Shown here piece after piece: positions 1-8,900 of a stretch of DNA of 18,962 bases; within the stretch, counting starts at the first letter, position 1; each line of letters opens with the position of its first letter. Both the position numbers and the translations under genes were made by a program. The stretch lies in the NCBI RefSeq assembly GCF_024708915.1, contig NZ_JANJXQ010000083.1, positions 1 to 18,962 of the forward strand, read 5' to 3'. The notes beneath the pieces were generated by a model. That model was not told the origin of the DNA. It searched no databases and saw only the letters and a program-made list of their open reading frames with translations. The DNA comes from Thiobacillus sp. Its GTDB lineage: Bacteria > Pseudomonadota > Gammaproteobacteria > Burkholderiales > Thiobacillaceae.

Positions 1-141
1 ATCCGCCAGGGCTGGCTGAAAAGCCCGGTCAGCGTGCACACGAAGGGCGGCGACCTGGTCATCGAATGGGCAGGCAAGGGCCAGCCGGTCAGCATGACCG
101 GCCCGGCCGAAACGGTATTTGAAGGGGAGATCGAACTCTAA
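1..141 (+). CDS. dapF: Diaminopimelate epimerase, C-terminal 46 residues (partial)
   Basis: The window opens inside a reading frame whose last 46 codons match the C-terminal end of DapF, with the typical closing signature [15 protein letters not shown] just before the stop. DapF interconverts LL- and meso-diaminopimelate in the cytoplasm, feeding lysine and peptidoglycan synthesis. The catalytic cysteines lie upstream of the window, so activity cannot be judged. The TAA stop shares its last base with the ATG of the next gene (TAATG), so dapF, the DUF484 gene and xerC are probably co-transcribed. This order is common in proteobacteria and supports the call. Confidence 0.9.
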   Translation: MRQGWLKSPVSVHTKGGDLVIEWAGKGQPVSMTGPAETVFEGEIEL

Positions 142-818
142 TGGACACGCAACCCACCACGCTGGACGCACCGGCGATTGCCGAGTTTCTGACCCGGCAT
201 CCGAATTTCTTCAACGACTTCCCCACCCTGCTGGCGGATCTGCACATCCCGCACCCGCACGGCACCCACGCGGTGTCGATGAGCGAGCGCCAGCTGATCG
301 CGATGCGCGACAAGGTGCGGATGCTGGAAAACAAGCTCGCCGAGCTGATCCAGTTCGGCGAGGAGAACGACGGCATTTCGGAAAAGCTGCACGCGCTGAC
401 GCTGGCGTTGGTGACCGCCTCCGTTCCGCAGGACGTTACCGCAGCGCTGGCCATCCATCTGCGCGACGGCTTTGCCGTGCCGCACCATGCGCTGCGGGCA
501 TGGACCCTGACCGGCGAGCCGATGCCGGGTCTGGGCGACCCGGTTTCGCAGGCGGTGCGCGACAGCGCGGCGGGCATGCCCCATCCGGTGTGCGGCGCGC
601 TGGCGGTGAACGAGGCCAGCGACTGGTTCGGCGAGGTGTCGCCGCATCTGCGCTCCTTCGCCTGCATCCCGCTGCTGCCCGCGCCCGCGGCGGCGCCGAT
701 CGGACTGCTGGTGCTGGCATCGGAAGAAGCCAAGCGCTTCTATCCCGGCATGGGCACGCTGTACCTCGAACGGCTGAGCCAGCTGGTCGGCGCTGCGCTG
801 GTGCGGATGCAGGGATAA
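141..818 (+). CDS. DUF484 family protein
   Basis: A 225-residue soluble protein with no signal peptide or membrane segment. The N-terminus (about residues 8-40) has the family signature: IAEFLTRHPNFFNDFPTLLADL followed by a helical stretch with MSERQ around residue 48. The rest, about 75-220, has the composition of a GAF-like domain. The biochemical role of DUF484 is not established; it is usually found between dapF and xerC, exactly as here. The ATG overlaps the dapF stop by one base, with an AAGGGGAG ribosome-binding site about 12 bases upstream. Family assignment is firm, function unknown. Confidence 0.9.
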   Translation: MDTQPTTLDAPAIAEFLTRHPNFFNDFPTLLADLHIPHPHGTHAVSMSERQLIAMRDKVRMLENKLAELIQFGEENDGISEKLHALTLALVTASVPQDVTAALAIHLRDGFAVPHHALRAWTLTGEPMPGLGDPVSQAVRDSAAGMPHPVCGALAVNEASDWFGEVSPHLRSFACIPLLPAPAAAPIGLLVLASEEAKRFYPGMGTLYLERLSQLVGAALVRMQG

Positions 819-826
819 ACCCCGCA

Positions 827-1714
827 GTGAGCGCGGTCGCGCATTACCTGCAGCACCTCGCCGCCGAACGGCGGCTGTCGCCGCATACGGTCGCGGCCTA
901 TGCGCGCGATCTGGCCAACCTGTCCCGGCTGACTGGCGGCAAGCCGCTGGCCGAACTCGATGTCGCCGACATCCGCGGCGCCATCGTCAAACTGCGCAGC
1001 CAGAACCTGGCGGCCACCAGCCTGGCGCGCCAGCTGTCGAGCTGGCGCGGGTTTTATACCTTTGCCTGCCGCCGCCTCGGCTATGCGGGCAATCCCTGTC
1101 TCGGCCTGCGCCCGCCCAAGGCGGCCAAGGCCCTGCCCGAAATCCTGTCGCCCGACGTCTGTGCCCGGCTGCTCGACGGCCCTATGCCGGCAACCGGCGA
1201 CGATGCCCTGGCCGCGCGCGACCGCGCCATGTTCGAGCTGCTGTATTCATCCGGCCTGCGCCTGGCGGAACTGGTCGGACTCGATCTCGACGACGTCGAT
1301 CTGCGGTCGGGCGATGCGGTGGTCACCGGCAAGGGCCGCAAGACCCGCGTCGTGCCGGTCGGCAACCAGGCGCTCAGCGCCCTGGCTGCGTGGCTGCCGT
1401 TGCGGCTGGCACTGGCGCGCGACACCGCCGCGCTGTTCGTCAGCCAGCGCGGCGCCCGGCTTACGCCGCGCAGCGTGCAGCTACGCCTCGACCGCTGGGC
1501 CCGGCAGGCAGGTCTCGGCCAGCACGTCCACCCGCACATGCTGCGCCACGCGTTCGCGACCCACGTGCTGCAGTCGTCCGGCGATCTGCGCGCGGTGCAG
1601 GAAATGCTCGGCCACGCCAGCATCAGCACCACCCAGGTGTATACCCATCTCGACTGGCAGCATCTCGCCAAGGTGTACGACCAGGCGCATCCGCGCGCGC
1701 GCAAGAAATCCTGA
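827..1714 (+). CDS. xerC: Site-specific tyrosine recombinase XerC
   Basis: A 295-residue tyrosine recombinase. With XerD it resolves chromosome dimers at dif during division. The N-terminal core-binding domain covers about residues 1-85 and the catalytic domain about 105-290. All catalytic residues are visible: R145 (SSGLRLAEL), K169 (TGKGRK), H237 and R240 (HPHMLRHAFATH), H263 (LGHASISTTQ) and nucleophile Y272 (VYTHLD). I chose the GTG at 827 because it lies 8 bases after the DUF484 stop, gives the normal family length of about 300, and begins with a typical N-terminus. The frame stays open upstream across DUF484, but that part is a shadow. XerC rather than XerD is inferred from the dapF-DUF484 context. 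Confidence 0.95.
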   Translation: MSAVAHYLQHLAAERRLSPHTVAAYARDLANLSRLTGGKPLAELDVADIRGAIVKLRSQNLAATSLARQLSSWRGFYTFACRRLGYAGNPCLGLRPPKAAKALPEILSPDVCARLLDGPMPATGDDALAARDRAMFELLYSSGLRLAELVGLDLDDVDLRSGDAVVTGKGRKTRVVPVGNQALSALAAWLPLRLALARDTAALFVSQRGARLTPRSVQLRLDRWARQAGLGQHVHPHMLRHAFATHVLQSSGDLRAVQEMLGHASISTTQVYTHLDWQHLAKVYDQAHPRARKKS

Positions 1715-1720
1715 TCTCGC

Positions 1721-1751
1721 CGCCGGGTACGCATGCTCGCACAACCCGGCG
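1721..1751 (+). terminator. Possible weak hairpin downstream of xerC
   Basis: CGCCGGGT at 1721-1728 is the exact reverse complement of ACCCGGCG at 1744-1751, giving an 8-pair GC-rich stem with a 15-base loop, seven bases after the xerC stop. No T-run follows, so it would be a poor intrinsic terminator. It may instead attenuate read-through or protect the mRNA 3' end. Confidence 0.3.
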
Positions 1752-1803
1752 CCCCAGCTTTACGCCCCCTTCAGGAACGGGGAATACGGCCGATTCATTC
1801 CGT

Positions 1804-4602
1804 ATGCGCCTCATTCCCCCTTCCCGGCTTGTCCGCCTCGTGCAGGACTTACGCCCTGCCTGCCTCAGCACGCAGGGCCGGGTCATGGGTGCGGTATTGC
1901 TCATCCTGCTTGCTGCTTTCGTCCTGGCCGGGCGGCAGGCGCTGCACATCGCCCACCAGGATGCCGGCGCCGCGTTGCGCGTGCAGGCATCGGCGCAACT
2001 GGCGGCGCTGTCCCAGGCGGTGGCCGACGCAGCCGGCCGGGGAGACTACAGCGCGGTGCAGGCGCGGCTCAACATTCCGATCGCACAGGGCAACCTGCAG
2101 CGGGTGGAATACACCGCGCCCGACGGCCGCCTCCTGCGCCAGCAAGCGCCGCCGTTCCGCGTAGACCGTCCCGGCTGGTTTGCCGGGTTGACCAATCTGG
2201 TCGCGCCCGTCATGCAGGAGTCCCTGGTCGTCGACGGCGTCTACCATGGCCGCCTGCTCATCCAGCCGTCCACCCATGCCTACGAGGACTTTCTGTGGCA
2301 TCTCGGCAGCCGCCTGTTCGTGCTGCTCGGCGCCGCTTTCGTCCTGCTCGGCTGGCTGACTTACGGGCTGCTCAAAATCAACCTGAAGGATCTGGACCGG
2401 CTGCGCGCGACCGCGCGCCAGATCGAAGCCGGCGATTACAGCACACGGATTCCCATCCGGCCCGGCAGTCCGCCCGAACTGCAGGAGACCCTGTGCGCGT
2501 TCAACCATATGGGCGCAGCGCTGGAGCGCCTGCTCACCGATCTCAAGCAGAATCGGAAGGCCATCGACAGCGCCGCCAGCGTGTCCGAAACCGATCTCGC
2601 CGGCAACATCAGCTTCGCCAACGACCTGTTCTGCATCGCCAGCGGTTACACCCACGAAGAACTCCTCGGCCAGAGTCATTGCATCCTCCGTTCGGGCCGG
2701 CACGACGCCGCATTTTTTGCCCAACTGTGGGAGACCATCTCGCACGGGCAAACCTGGCGCGGCGAAATCTGCAACCGCGCCAAGGATGGCCGGCTGTTCT
2801 GGACCGCCTCGACCATCACGCCGATCAAGGGCGACGACGGCCTGCCGCTGAAATATCTGTCGATCCACGTCGACATCACACAGCGCAAGCTCGATGAAAC
2901 CGCGCTCAGCGAGGAAAAGGAACGCTGGCAGGTCACACTGCAATCGATCAACGACGCCGTCATCGTCACCAATGCCCATAATCACGTGGTCTATCTCAAC
3001 CCAACCGCCGAGAGCCTGCTCTGCATCGCGCTTGAAGATGCCGTATCGAGCCCGCTGAAAAGCCTGCTGCAATTCGATCGGCTGGGCGACGACGAAGCCC
3101 CGGCCTGCTTTCTCGCGCCCGATTCGCCGCAACTCGGCCAGACCGGCTCTGCCCGCCTGCACACGCATCTGGGGCAGGATCTGGCGATCAGCTACAGCTG
3201 TGCGCCGCTGACCGGCAACGGCGGTTTCGGCGCGGTCTACGTGCTGCGCGACGAGACCGAGAAAAAGCAGCTGCTCGACAGCCTGCGCGAGATGGCCTTC
3301 CACGATACCCTGACCGCGCTGCCGAACCGCCGCGCGGTGGAAGGCCGGCTGGTACGCGCCCTGCGCACCGCGCGCGAACAGGCGCAACAACACGCGTTCT
3401 GCTACATCGATCTCGACCAGTTCAAGCTGGTGAACGACACCTGCGGCCATTCGGTGGGGGACGCCCTGCTGATGGACCTTGCACAGACCATGCAGGCGGC
3501 CCTGCCCGAGCATGCCTACCTGGGCCGTCTGGGCGGCGACGAATTCGGCCTTATCCTGTTCGACACCCAGCCCGACGCGGCCAGCACGGTCTGCCGGCAG
3601 CTGGTGCAGCGCATCCGCGATTTCCGTTTCGAACACAAGGGACGGCGTTTCACGCTCGGCGCCTGCGCCGGAATCGCGCCCATCACCCAGTCCGCGACCA
3701 CCGCCGGCGACCTCATGATCCAGGCCGACATGGCGTGCTACCGCGCCAAATCCGAAGGCAGCGGCCGGATCATGCTGTACGAGGCGGACGAGATCGGGTT
3801 CCGCCGCCTGGAGGCGGAAATGGGCTGGGCGGCCGATTTCGCGCAGGCGCTGGAAGCCAACCAGTTCCTGCCCTACCGCCAGCTGATCCAGCCGGTTTCC
3901 AGCAGCGGGCAGCCGCATTACGAAGTGCTGATCCGCTGGCAGCGCAATGGCGCGATCGAGGGGCCGGCCAAGCTGCTGCCCGCGCTCGAACGCTACGGGC
4001 AGGCACCGATTCTCGACCGCTGGATGCTGGAAGCCGTGGTGTCCTACCTGGCGGCGCAACCCGGCGACCATGCGGTGTATTTCATCAACCTGTCGGGCAA
4101 GACGGTGGCCGACGAATCCTTCCTCGGCACCGTCTGCCATCTGCTCGACCACTATGGCGTGGCTGGCGAACGCCTGGGCTTCGAAGTCACGGAAACCGCG
4201 GCAGTGGTGAATCTGGCGGATGCGCAACGCCTGATTCACGGCCTGCGCGAACGCGGCTGCCAGTTCGCGCTGGACGATTTCGGCCGCGACGCCTCCTCGT
4301 TCTTCTACCTCAAACACCTGCCGGCCGACTTCCTCAAGATCGACGGCGCCTTCGTGCGCGGCATGCTGGACGACCGCCGCGACCAGGCCATCGTGCGTTC
4401 GATCGCGCAGCTGGCGCGCGACTTCGGCATGCGTTCGGTGGCCGAGCAGGTGGAAGACGCCGCAATGGCCGCACTGCTGAACGACATCGGGGTGGATTAT
4501 CTACAGGGCTACCACATCCATCGTCCGGAAGCCTTGCCGCACTGGCAACCGGTTTCGCACGCCGGCACGGCGCGGCCGCCGCAGCTGACGCTGGTCAGAT
4601 AG
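1804..4602 (+). CDS. Membrane c-di-GMP protein: sensor-HAMP-PAS-PAS-GGDEF-EAL
   Basis: A 932-residue inner-membrane protein with a predicted dual c-di-GMP turnover architecture. TM1 is about residues 27-45, a periplasmic LapD/MoxY-N-like sensor about 46-170, and TM2 about 171-193. HAMP follows at about 190-245, PAS1 at 255-365 (ending DITQRK), PAS2 at 377-490, GGDEF at 495-660 and EAL at 675-915. GGDEF is intact at 577-581; the upstream inhibitory RxxD is absent. The EAL signature reads EVL at 707-709. Other phosphodiesterase ligands are present: N762, E794, D824-D825, K845, E881 and Q901. Loop 6 reads DFGRDASS instead of DFGTGYSS, which may weaken metal binding or dimer signalling. The ATG at 1804 is chosen because it gives a basic tail before TM1; no good ribosome-binding site is visible. 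An ATG at 1885 is the alternative. Confidence 0.93.
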   Translation: MRLIPPSRLVRLVQDLRPACLSTQGRVMGAVLLILLAAFVLAGRQALHIAHQDAGAALRVQASAQLAALSQAVADAAGRGDYSAVQARLNIPIAQGNLQRVEYTAPDGRLLRQQAPPFRVDRPGWFAGLTNLVAPVMQESLVVDGVYHGRLLIQPSTHAYEDFLWHLGSRLFVLLGAAFVLLGWLTYGLLKINLKDLDRLRATARQIEAGDYSTRIPIRPGSPPELQETLCAFNHMGAALERLLTDLKQNRKAIDSAASVSETDLAGNISFANDLFCIASGYTHEELLGQSHCILRSGRHDAAFFAQLWETISHGQTWRGEICNRAKDGRLFWTASTITPIKGDDGLPLKYLSIHVDITQRKLDETALSEEKERWQVTLQSINDAVIVTNAHNHVVYLNPTAESLLCIALEDAVSSPLKSLLQFDRLGDDEAPACFLAPDSPQLGQTGSARLHTHLGQDLAISYSCAPLTGNGGFGAVYVLRDETEKKQLLDSLREMAFHDTLTALPNRRAVEGRLVRALRTAREQAQQHAFCYIDLDQFKLVNDTCGHSVGDALLMDLAQTMQAALPEHAYLGRLGGDEFGLILFDTQPDAASTVCRQLVQRIRDFRFEHKGRRFTLGACAGIAPITQSATTAGDLMIQADMACYRAKSEGSGRIMLYEADEIGFRRLEAEMGWAADFAQALEANQFLPYRQLIQPVSSSGQPHYEVLIRWQRNGAIEGPAKLLPALERYGQAPILDRWMLEAVVSYLAAQPGDHAVYFINLSGKTVADESFLGTVCHLLDHYGVAGERLGFEVTETAAVVNLADAQRLIHGLRERGCQFALDDFGRDASSFFYLKHLPADFLKIDGAFVRGMLDDRRDQAIVRSIAQLARDFGMRSVAEQVEDAAMAALLNDIGVDYLQGYHIHRPEALPHWQPVSHAGTARPPQLTLVR

Positions 4603-4606
4603 CCCG

Positions 4607-5416
4607 TCAGACGATCGCGGTATCCGCCGCCCCGTCGACCGGATCCGGATAACGCATTTTCAGGTTTTCCAGCGCCTCGATCAGCAGGCTCGACACCATC
4701 AGGTTGCGCGCCAGCTTGCTGTTGGCGGGGATCACGTGCCACGGCGCATGCGCCGTGCTGGTGGCCGACAGCGCCGCCTCGTAGGCCGCCATGTAATCGT
4801 CCCACTGCGCACGTACCGCGAGATCGCCCGGCTGGAATTTCCACTGTTTCTCCGGGGTGTCGCGGCGTTCTTCCAGACGCTTCTTCTGCTCGTCCCGGGA
4901 AATGTGCAGATAGAACTTGAGGATGGTGGTGCCGGTTTCTGCCAGCATTTTTTCAAAGTCGTTGATCTGGCGAAAGCGCCGCTTGCATTCGGCGGCATCG
5001 ATCCAGCCATTCACCCGCGTGATCAGCACATCCTCGTAATGCGAACGGTTGAAAATGGCGATCTCGCCGGCGCCCGGCACGTGGTGGTGCACCCGCCACA
5101 AATAGTCGCGCGCCAGCTCGTGCGGCGTAGGCGTCTTGAAGCTGGCCACGCGCACTCCCAGCGGATCGACGCCCTGGAACACGTGACGGATGGTGGAATC
5201 CTTGCCGGCCGTGTCCATCGCCTGCAGCACGACCAGGAGCTTGTGCCGGCCTTCGGCGTACAGCAGCTCCTGCAGCGCTTCCAGGCGTTCGCGATAGTCA
5301 TCCAGACGCTCGCGCGCTTCGGATTTTTCCTTGCCGACGATCGCGTCGTCGCCGGCATCCCATTTCGACAGCTTGACCCGGGTATCCGGGGCAATACGGG
5401 TTTCGGCAGGCTTCAC
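4607..5416 (-). CDS. ppk2: Polyphosphate kinase 2 family (class III-like polyphosphate:nucleotide phosphotransferase)
   Basis: A 269-residue cytoplasmic PPK2 protein, which moves phosphate between polyphosphate and nucleotides. Walker A is QAMDTAGKDSTIRHVF at about residues 65-80, and the Walker B-like motif is FNRSHYEDVLITRV at 122-135. The FNRSHYE form, rather than FDRS, together with the short single domain resembles class III enzymes, which phosphorylate AMP and ADP; substrate preference is inferred. The start is a GTG at 5416 that overlaps the TGA of the upstream lipoprotein gene (GTGA). A strong AAGGAGAG site lies at 5422-5429 on the minus strand. It is the last gene of the RND operon, and its stop is 4 bases from the stop of the convergent GGDEF-EAL gene. 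Confidence 0.92.
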   Translation of the reverse strand: MKPAETRIAPDTRVKLSKWDAGDDAIVGKEKSEARERLDDYRERLEALQELLYAEGRHKLLVVLQAMDTAGKDSTIRHVFQGVDPLGVRVASFKTPTPHELARDYLWRVHHHVPGAGEIAIFNRSHYEDVLITRVNGWIDAAECKRRFRQINDFEKMLAETGTTILKFYLHISRDEQKKRLEERRDTPEKQWKFQPGDLAVRAQWDDYMAAYEAALSATSTAHAPWHVIPANSKLARNLMVSSLLIEALENLKMRYPDPVDGAADTAIV

Positions 5417-5967
5417 AGGCGCTCTCCTTCTGGCGGAATCAGGCTCATCCAGCCGCCCAGCGCCTGGCGGATCTCGTCCAGCGTGAGATGCCGCATCGAC
5501 GTGCGATTGCCGGGCGCCATCTGGTTCCAGGCGCAGCTCATACCGCGCAGATTCGGCTGGGCCGCGTCGCGTAGGCGGAATTCGGTTTTGAAGTAGAGAA
5601 AAGTCGGATCGCCGTCGTCGGCGACGAACCTCGCCTTGACGAAAGGCGAAGCCGCCGCGGCGACGGGGCTGACGCTGCGGCTCACTCGCCATACCTCGAA
5701 GCGCCCCGGCTGCAGCGTCTGCGCTTCGGCGCGCACCGTGTTCAATTCCACCACGCAGAACGGGGCATACTCCTGCACGCTGTTGCGCGGCACGATGCGG
5801 CCGTATTGCAGGCGCACCGTGGCGGCATCCGGCGGAATCGTCAACGGCCGGTTCAACTGCACCGCCCAGCCCGGCGCATAGGCGTAATACGGCGATGCCG
5901 GGTCGGGCGACTGCAGTCCCGCACAGCCGCCCAGCAGCAGCACGAGTCCAAGTCCGATCGTCTTCAT
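5413..5967 (-). CDS. Small lipoprotein of unknown function
   Basis: A 184-residue predicted lipoprotein. The N-terminus MKTIGLGLVLLLGGC carries a lipobox with the modified cysteine at C15. I do not recognise a named domain. The mature part starts with a Pro/Tyr-rich linker (SPDPASPYYAYAP). A compact domain follows, containing two cysteines: one in YAPFCVVEL near residue 70 and one in GMSCAWNQ near residue 145. These could form a disulfide in the periplasm. The ATG at 5967 is preferred over one at 5982 because AAGGAGG sits just before it. The start overlaps the stop of the RND pump gene (ATGA), and its own stop overlaps the ppk2 start. Co-translation suggests a role tied to the envelope pump, but it does not look like a TolC-type outer-membrane factor, being far too short. 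Confidence 0.85.
   Translation of the reverse strand: MKTIGLGLVLLLGGCAGLQSPDPASPYYAYAPGWAVQLNRPLTIPPDAATVRLQYGRIVPRNSVQEYAPFCVVELNTVRAEAQTLQPGRFEVWRVSRSVSPVAAAASPFVKARFVADDGDPTFLYFKTEFRLRDAAQPNLRGMSCAWNQMAPGNRTSMRHLTLDEIRQALGGWMSLIPPEGERL
5422..5429 (-). promoter_or_regulatory. Strong ribosome-binding site fixing the GTG start of ppk2
   Basis: On the minus strand AAGGAGAG ends five bases before the GTG at 5416. It lies inside the end of the lipoprotein gene, so both reinitiation and independent loading are possible for ppk2. Confidence 0.75.
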
Positions 5968-8900
5968 GCGGCCTCCTTGCAACTTGCATCCTGTTGGTTC
6001 GGTTTAACCCGAAACCACGCCGCATACAAGGCCGGCAGGAAAAACAGGGTGAGAAAAGTCGCCGCGACCAGGCCGCCCATGACCGACACCGCCATCGGGC
6101 CCCAGAAAATCGAACGCGACAGCGGGATCATCGCCAGCACCGCAGCGGCGGCTGTGAGGCTGATCGGGCGCATCCGCCGTACCGTCGATTCGACGATCGC
6201 ATCCCATTGCGACAGGCCGCGCGCGATGTCCTGCCGGATCTGATCGACCAGAATCACCGAGTTGCGCATGATCATGCCGGCCAGCGAGATGATCCCCAGC
6301 AGCGCGACGAAACCCATCGCCTGGCCGCTCAGCAGCAGCGCGAGCGCCACCCCGATGATGCCGAGCGGCGCGGTCAGCACCACCAGCAGCGTGCGCGGGA
6401 AACTGCCGAGCTGCAGCATCAGCAGACTCAGCGTGGTGATCACGATCAGCGGCCACGATGCGCCGATGGCGGCGTTGGCCTTGGCGCTGCTTTCCACCGG
6501 CCCGCCGACTTCCAGCCGGAAGCCGGGCGGCAGCCGGGCCTTGAATGCGGCCACCTGCGGCGCGATGGCATCGATGATGGTGGCCGGCTGGGTTTTGCCC
6601 ACCGGGTCGCCGCGCACCGAGATCGTCGGCAGACGGTCGCGCCGCCAGATCACGCCGTCCTCGAATACCGGCTCGAGGCGGGCGATCTGCCCCAGCGTCA
6701 CGCTCTGGCCGTTGAAACGGCCGACGGGAAGCGACTTGAATGCATCGACGTCGCGATGTTCGTTGCGCGGCGTGCGCAACACCACGTCGATCAGCAGGTC
6801 GTTTTCGCGGAGCTGGGTGACGCTGACGCCCGACAGCTGCAATGCCACCAGCCGGCCGACCAGGTCGGAACTCAGACCCAGCGCCTTGATCTTGTCCTGA
6901 TCGAGTTGCGCCTTGAGCGCCAGCGACTGCTCGTTCCAGTCGAGGTTCACCGCCGTCACCTGCGGCTGCGCGGCGACGATCTTGCGCAGTTTCTCGGCTT
7001 CGATCTTCAATTGCGGAATGTCGGCGCCGCTCAAGCGGTATTGCACCGGATAGCCGGCCGGCGGGCCGTATTCGAAGCGCACCGCGCGTCCGCGCACATT
7101 GGGAAAATCGGTCTCGAACAGCCGCTGGATGCGGGCGAGTTCGCGTTCGCGCGCCGGCACGTCCTTTGCGATCACCACCAGTTGCGCAAAGTTGCGGTTG
7201 TTCAGGCGCTGATCCAGCGCCAGCACGAAACGCGGCGCCCCCTGGCCGATGTAATTGAGGACATGGGCCACGTCCTGGTCCTTCCGCAGCATGGCTTCGA
7301 GCCTGAGCGCTTCGGCGTGCGCGGCATCGATCGAGGCACCTTCCGGCAGCCACAGCTCGATCAGGATTTCCAGCCGGTCGGACTGCGGGAAGAATTGTTT
7401 TTCGACCCGCTGCATCGCGGCCAGCCCCACCGCCAGCGCGGCCACCGTCAGCGCAATCACCGTCCGGCGATGCGTCACACACCAGGTCACCGCGGCGCGG
7501 AAGCGCCGGTAAAACGGCGTCAGGTAGGCGGCGTTTTCATCGGTCACGTGATGGCTGGGCTGCAGCAGGGCATGCCCCAGATAGGGGGTGACCACCACCG
7601 CCACCAGCCAGGACGACAGCAGCGCAATCGTGGTCACCGCAAAAATCGCAAAGGTGTACTCGCCGACCATCGATTTGGCCAGTGCGATCGGCAGGAATGC
7701 CGTGGCGGTGAGCAGGGTGCCGGTGAGCATGGGAAACGCGGTCGACTGGAAGGCATAAGTGGCGGCCTCGAAGCGATTCCAGCCGGCTTCGAGCTTGTGT
7801 GCCATCATTTCCACCGCGATGATGGCGTCGTCCACCAGCAGGCCGAGCGCAATGATGAGCGCGCCGGTGGAAATGCGGTGCAGGTCGATGTTGAACAGCC
7901 ACATCGCGCTGAAGGTGATCGCCAGCACCACCGGAATGGACAGCGCCACCACCAGGCCGGCGCGCCATTTCAGCGCCAGGAAGGTTACCGCCAGCACGAT
8001 GACGAGGGCTTCGACGAAGCTCTGCATGAAGAGCTTGACCGCGTGGCTGACGATGCTGGGCTGGTCATGAATCTGGCGGATTTCCAGCCCCACCGGCAGC
8101 GTCTTTTGCCGCGTCTCCATGGCGGCGGCGACGGCGCGCCCCATGGCCACCACATCCCCGCCGTCGGCCAGCGACACCCCGAGCAACACCGCCGGTTCGC
8201 CCTGCGAGCGGATTTCGCTGGCGGGCGGATCTTCGTAGCGGCGCGTCACCTCGGCGATGTCGCCCAGCCGCAGGCTGTGCGCGCCCACCCGGATAACGGT
8301 TTCGCGCAGGCGCTCCACTTCGGAATACGCCCCCGATATACGCAGCGGGATCGACAGCACGTCGTTTTCCACCCGGCCGTCGGCGACCACGCTGTTCTGC
8401 TCCTGCACCGCCTGCACGATCTGCTGCGGGGTGAGGCCCAGCGTGGCGAGCTTCTCGGTGGCAACCTCGATATAGATTTTTTCCGCCACGATGCCGAACA
8501 GTTCGACCTTGCCGACGTCGGGCAGGCGGCGCACTTCGCGCTGCGCATCCTCGGCGGCGCGGCGCAATTCGGTGCGGCTGAAGCCTTCGCCGGTGAAAGC
8601 GTAGATCGAACCGAAGGTGTCGCCGAACTCGTCGTTGAAAAACGGCCCCCGCACCCCGGCTGGCAACTGCGGTTCGAGGTCGCCGATTTTCTTGCGGACC
8701 TGATACCAGGCCGCCGCCACATCGCGCCCGCGGACGGTCTCCTTGAGGTTGACGAACAGCGCGGTTTCGCCCGCCTTGGCGTAGCTCTGCACGAAATCCA
8801 GCTCGGGCATTTCCTGCAGTTTTTTCTCGATGCGCTCGGTCAGCTGCTCGGACACTTCCTGCGCCGTCGCACCCGGCCATTGCGCCTGGATCAGCATGGT

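Noticed and set aside
827..1714. Mobile-element integrase interpretation of the tyrosine recombinase
   Set aside because: Length, motifs and the dapF-DUF484 context are those of chromosomal XerC; no attachment site, tRNA or phage gene is nearby.
1849..4317. An 822-codon open frame on the minus strand opposite the GGDEF-EAL gene
   Set aside because: It is antisense to a gene with clear domains; its protein is Gln/His/Arg-rich without any motif, as expected from GC-rich codon bias.
5977..5987. TGCAACTTGCA as a second copy of the Zur-like dyad
   Set aside because: It lies inside the coding end of the RND gene, has a different spacer and incomplete arms, and is not next to a promoter.
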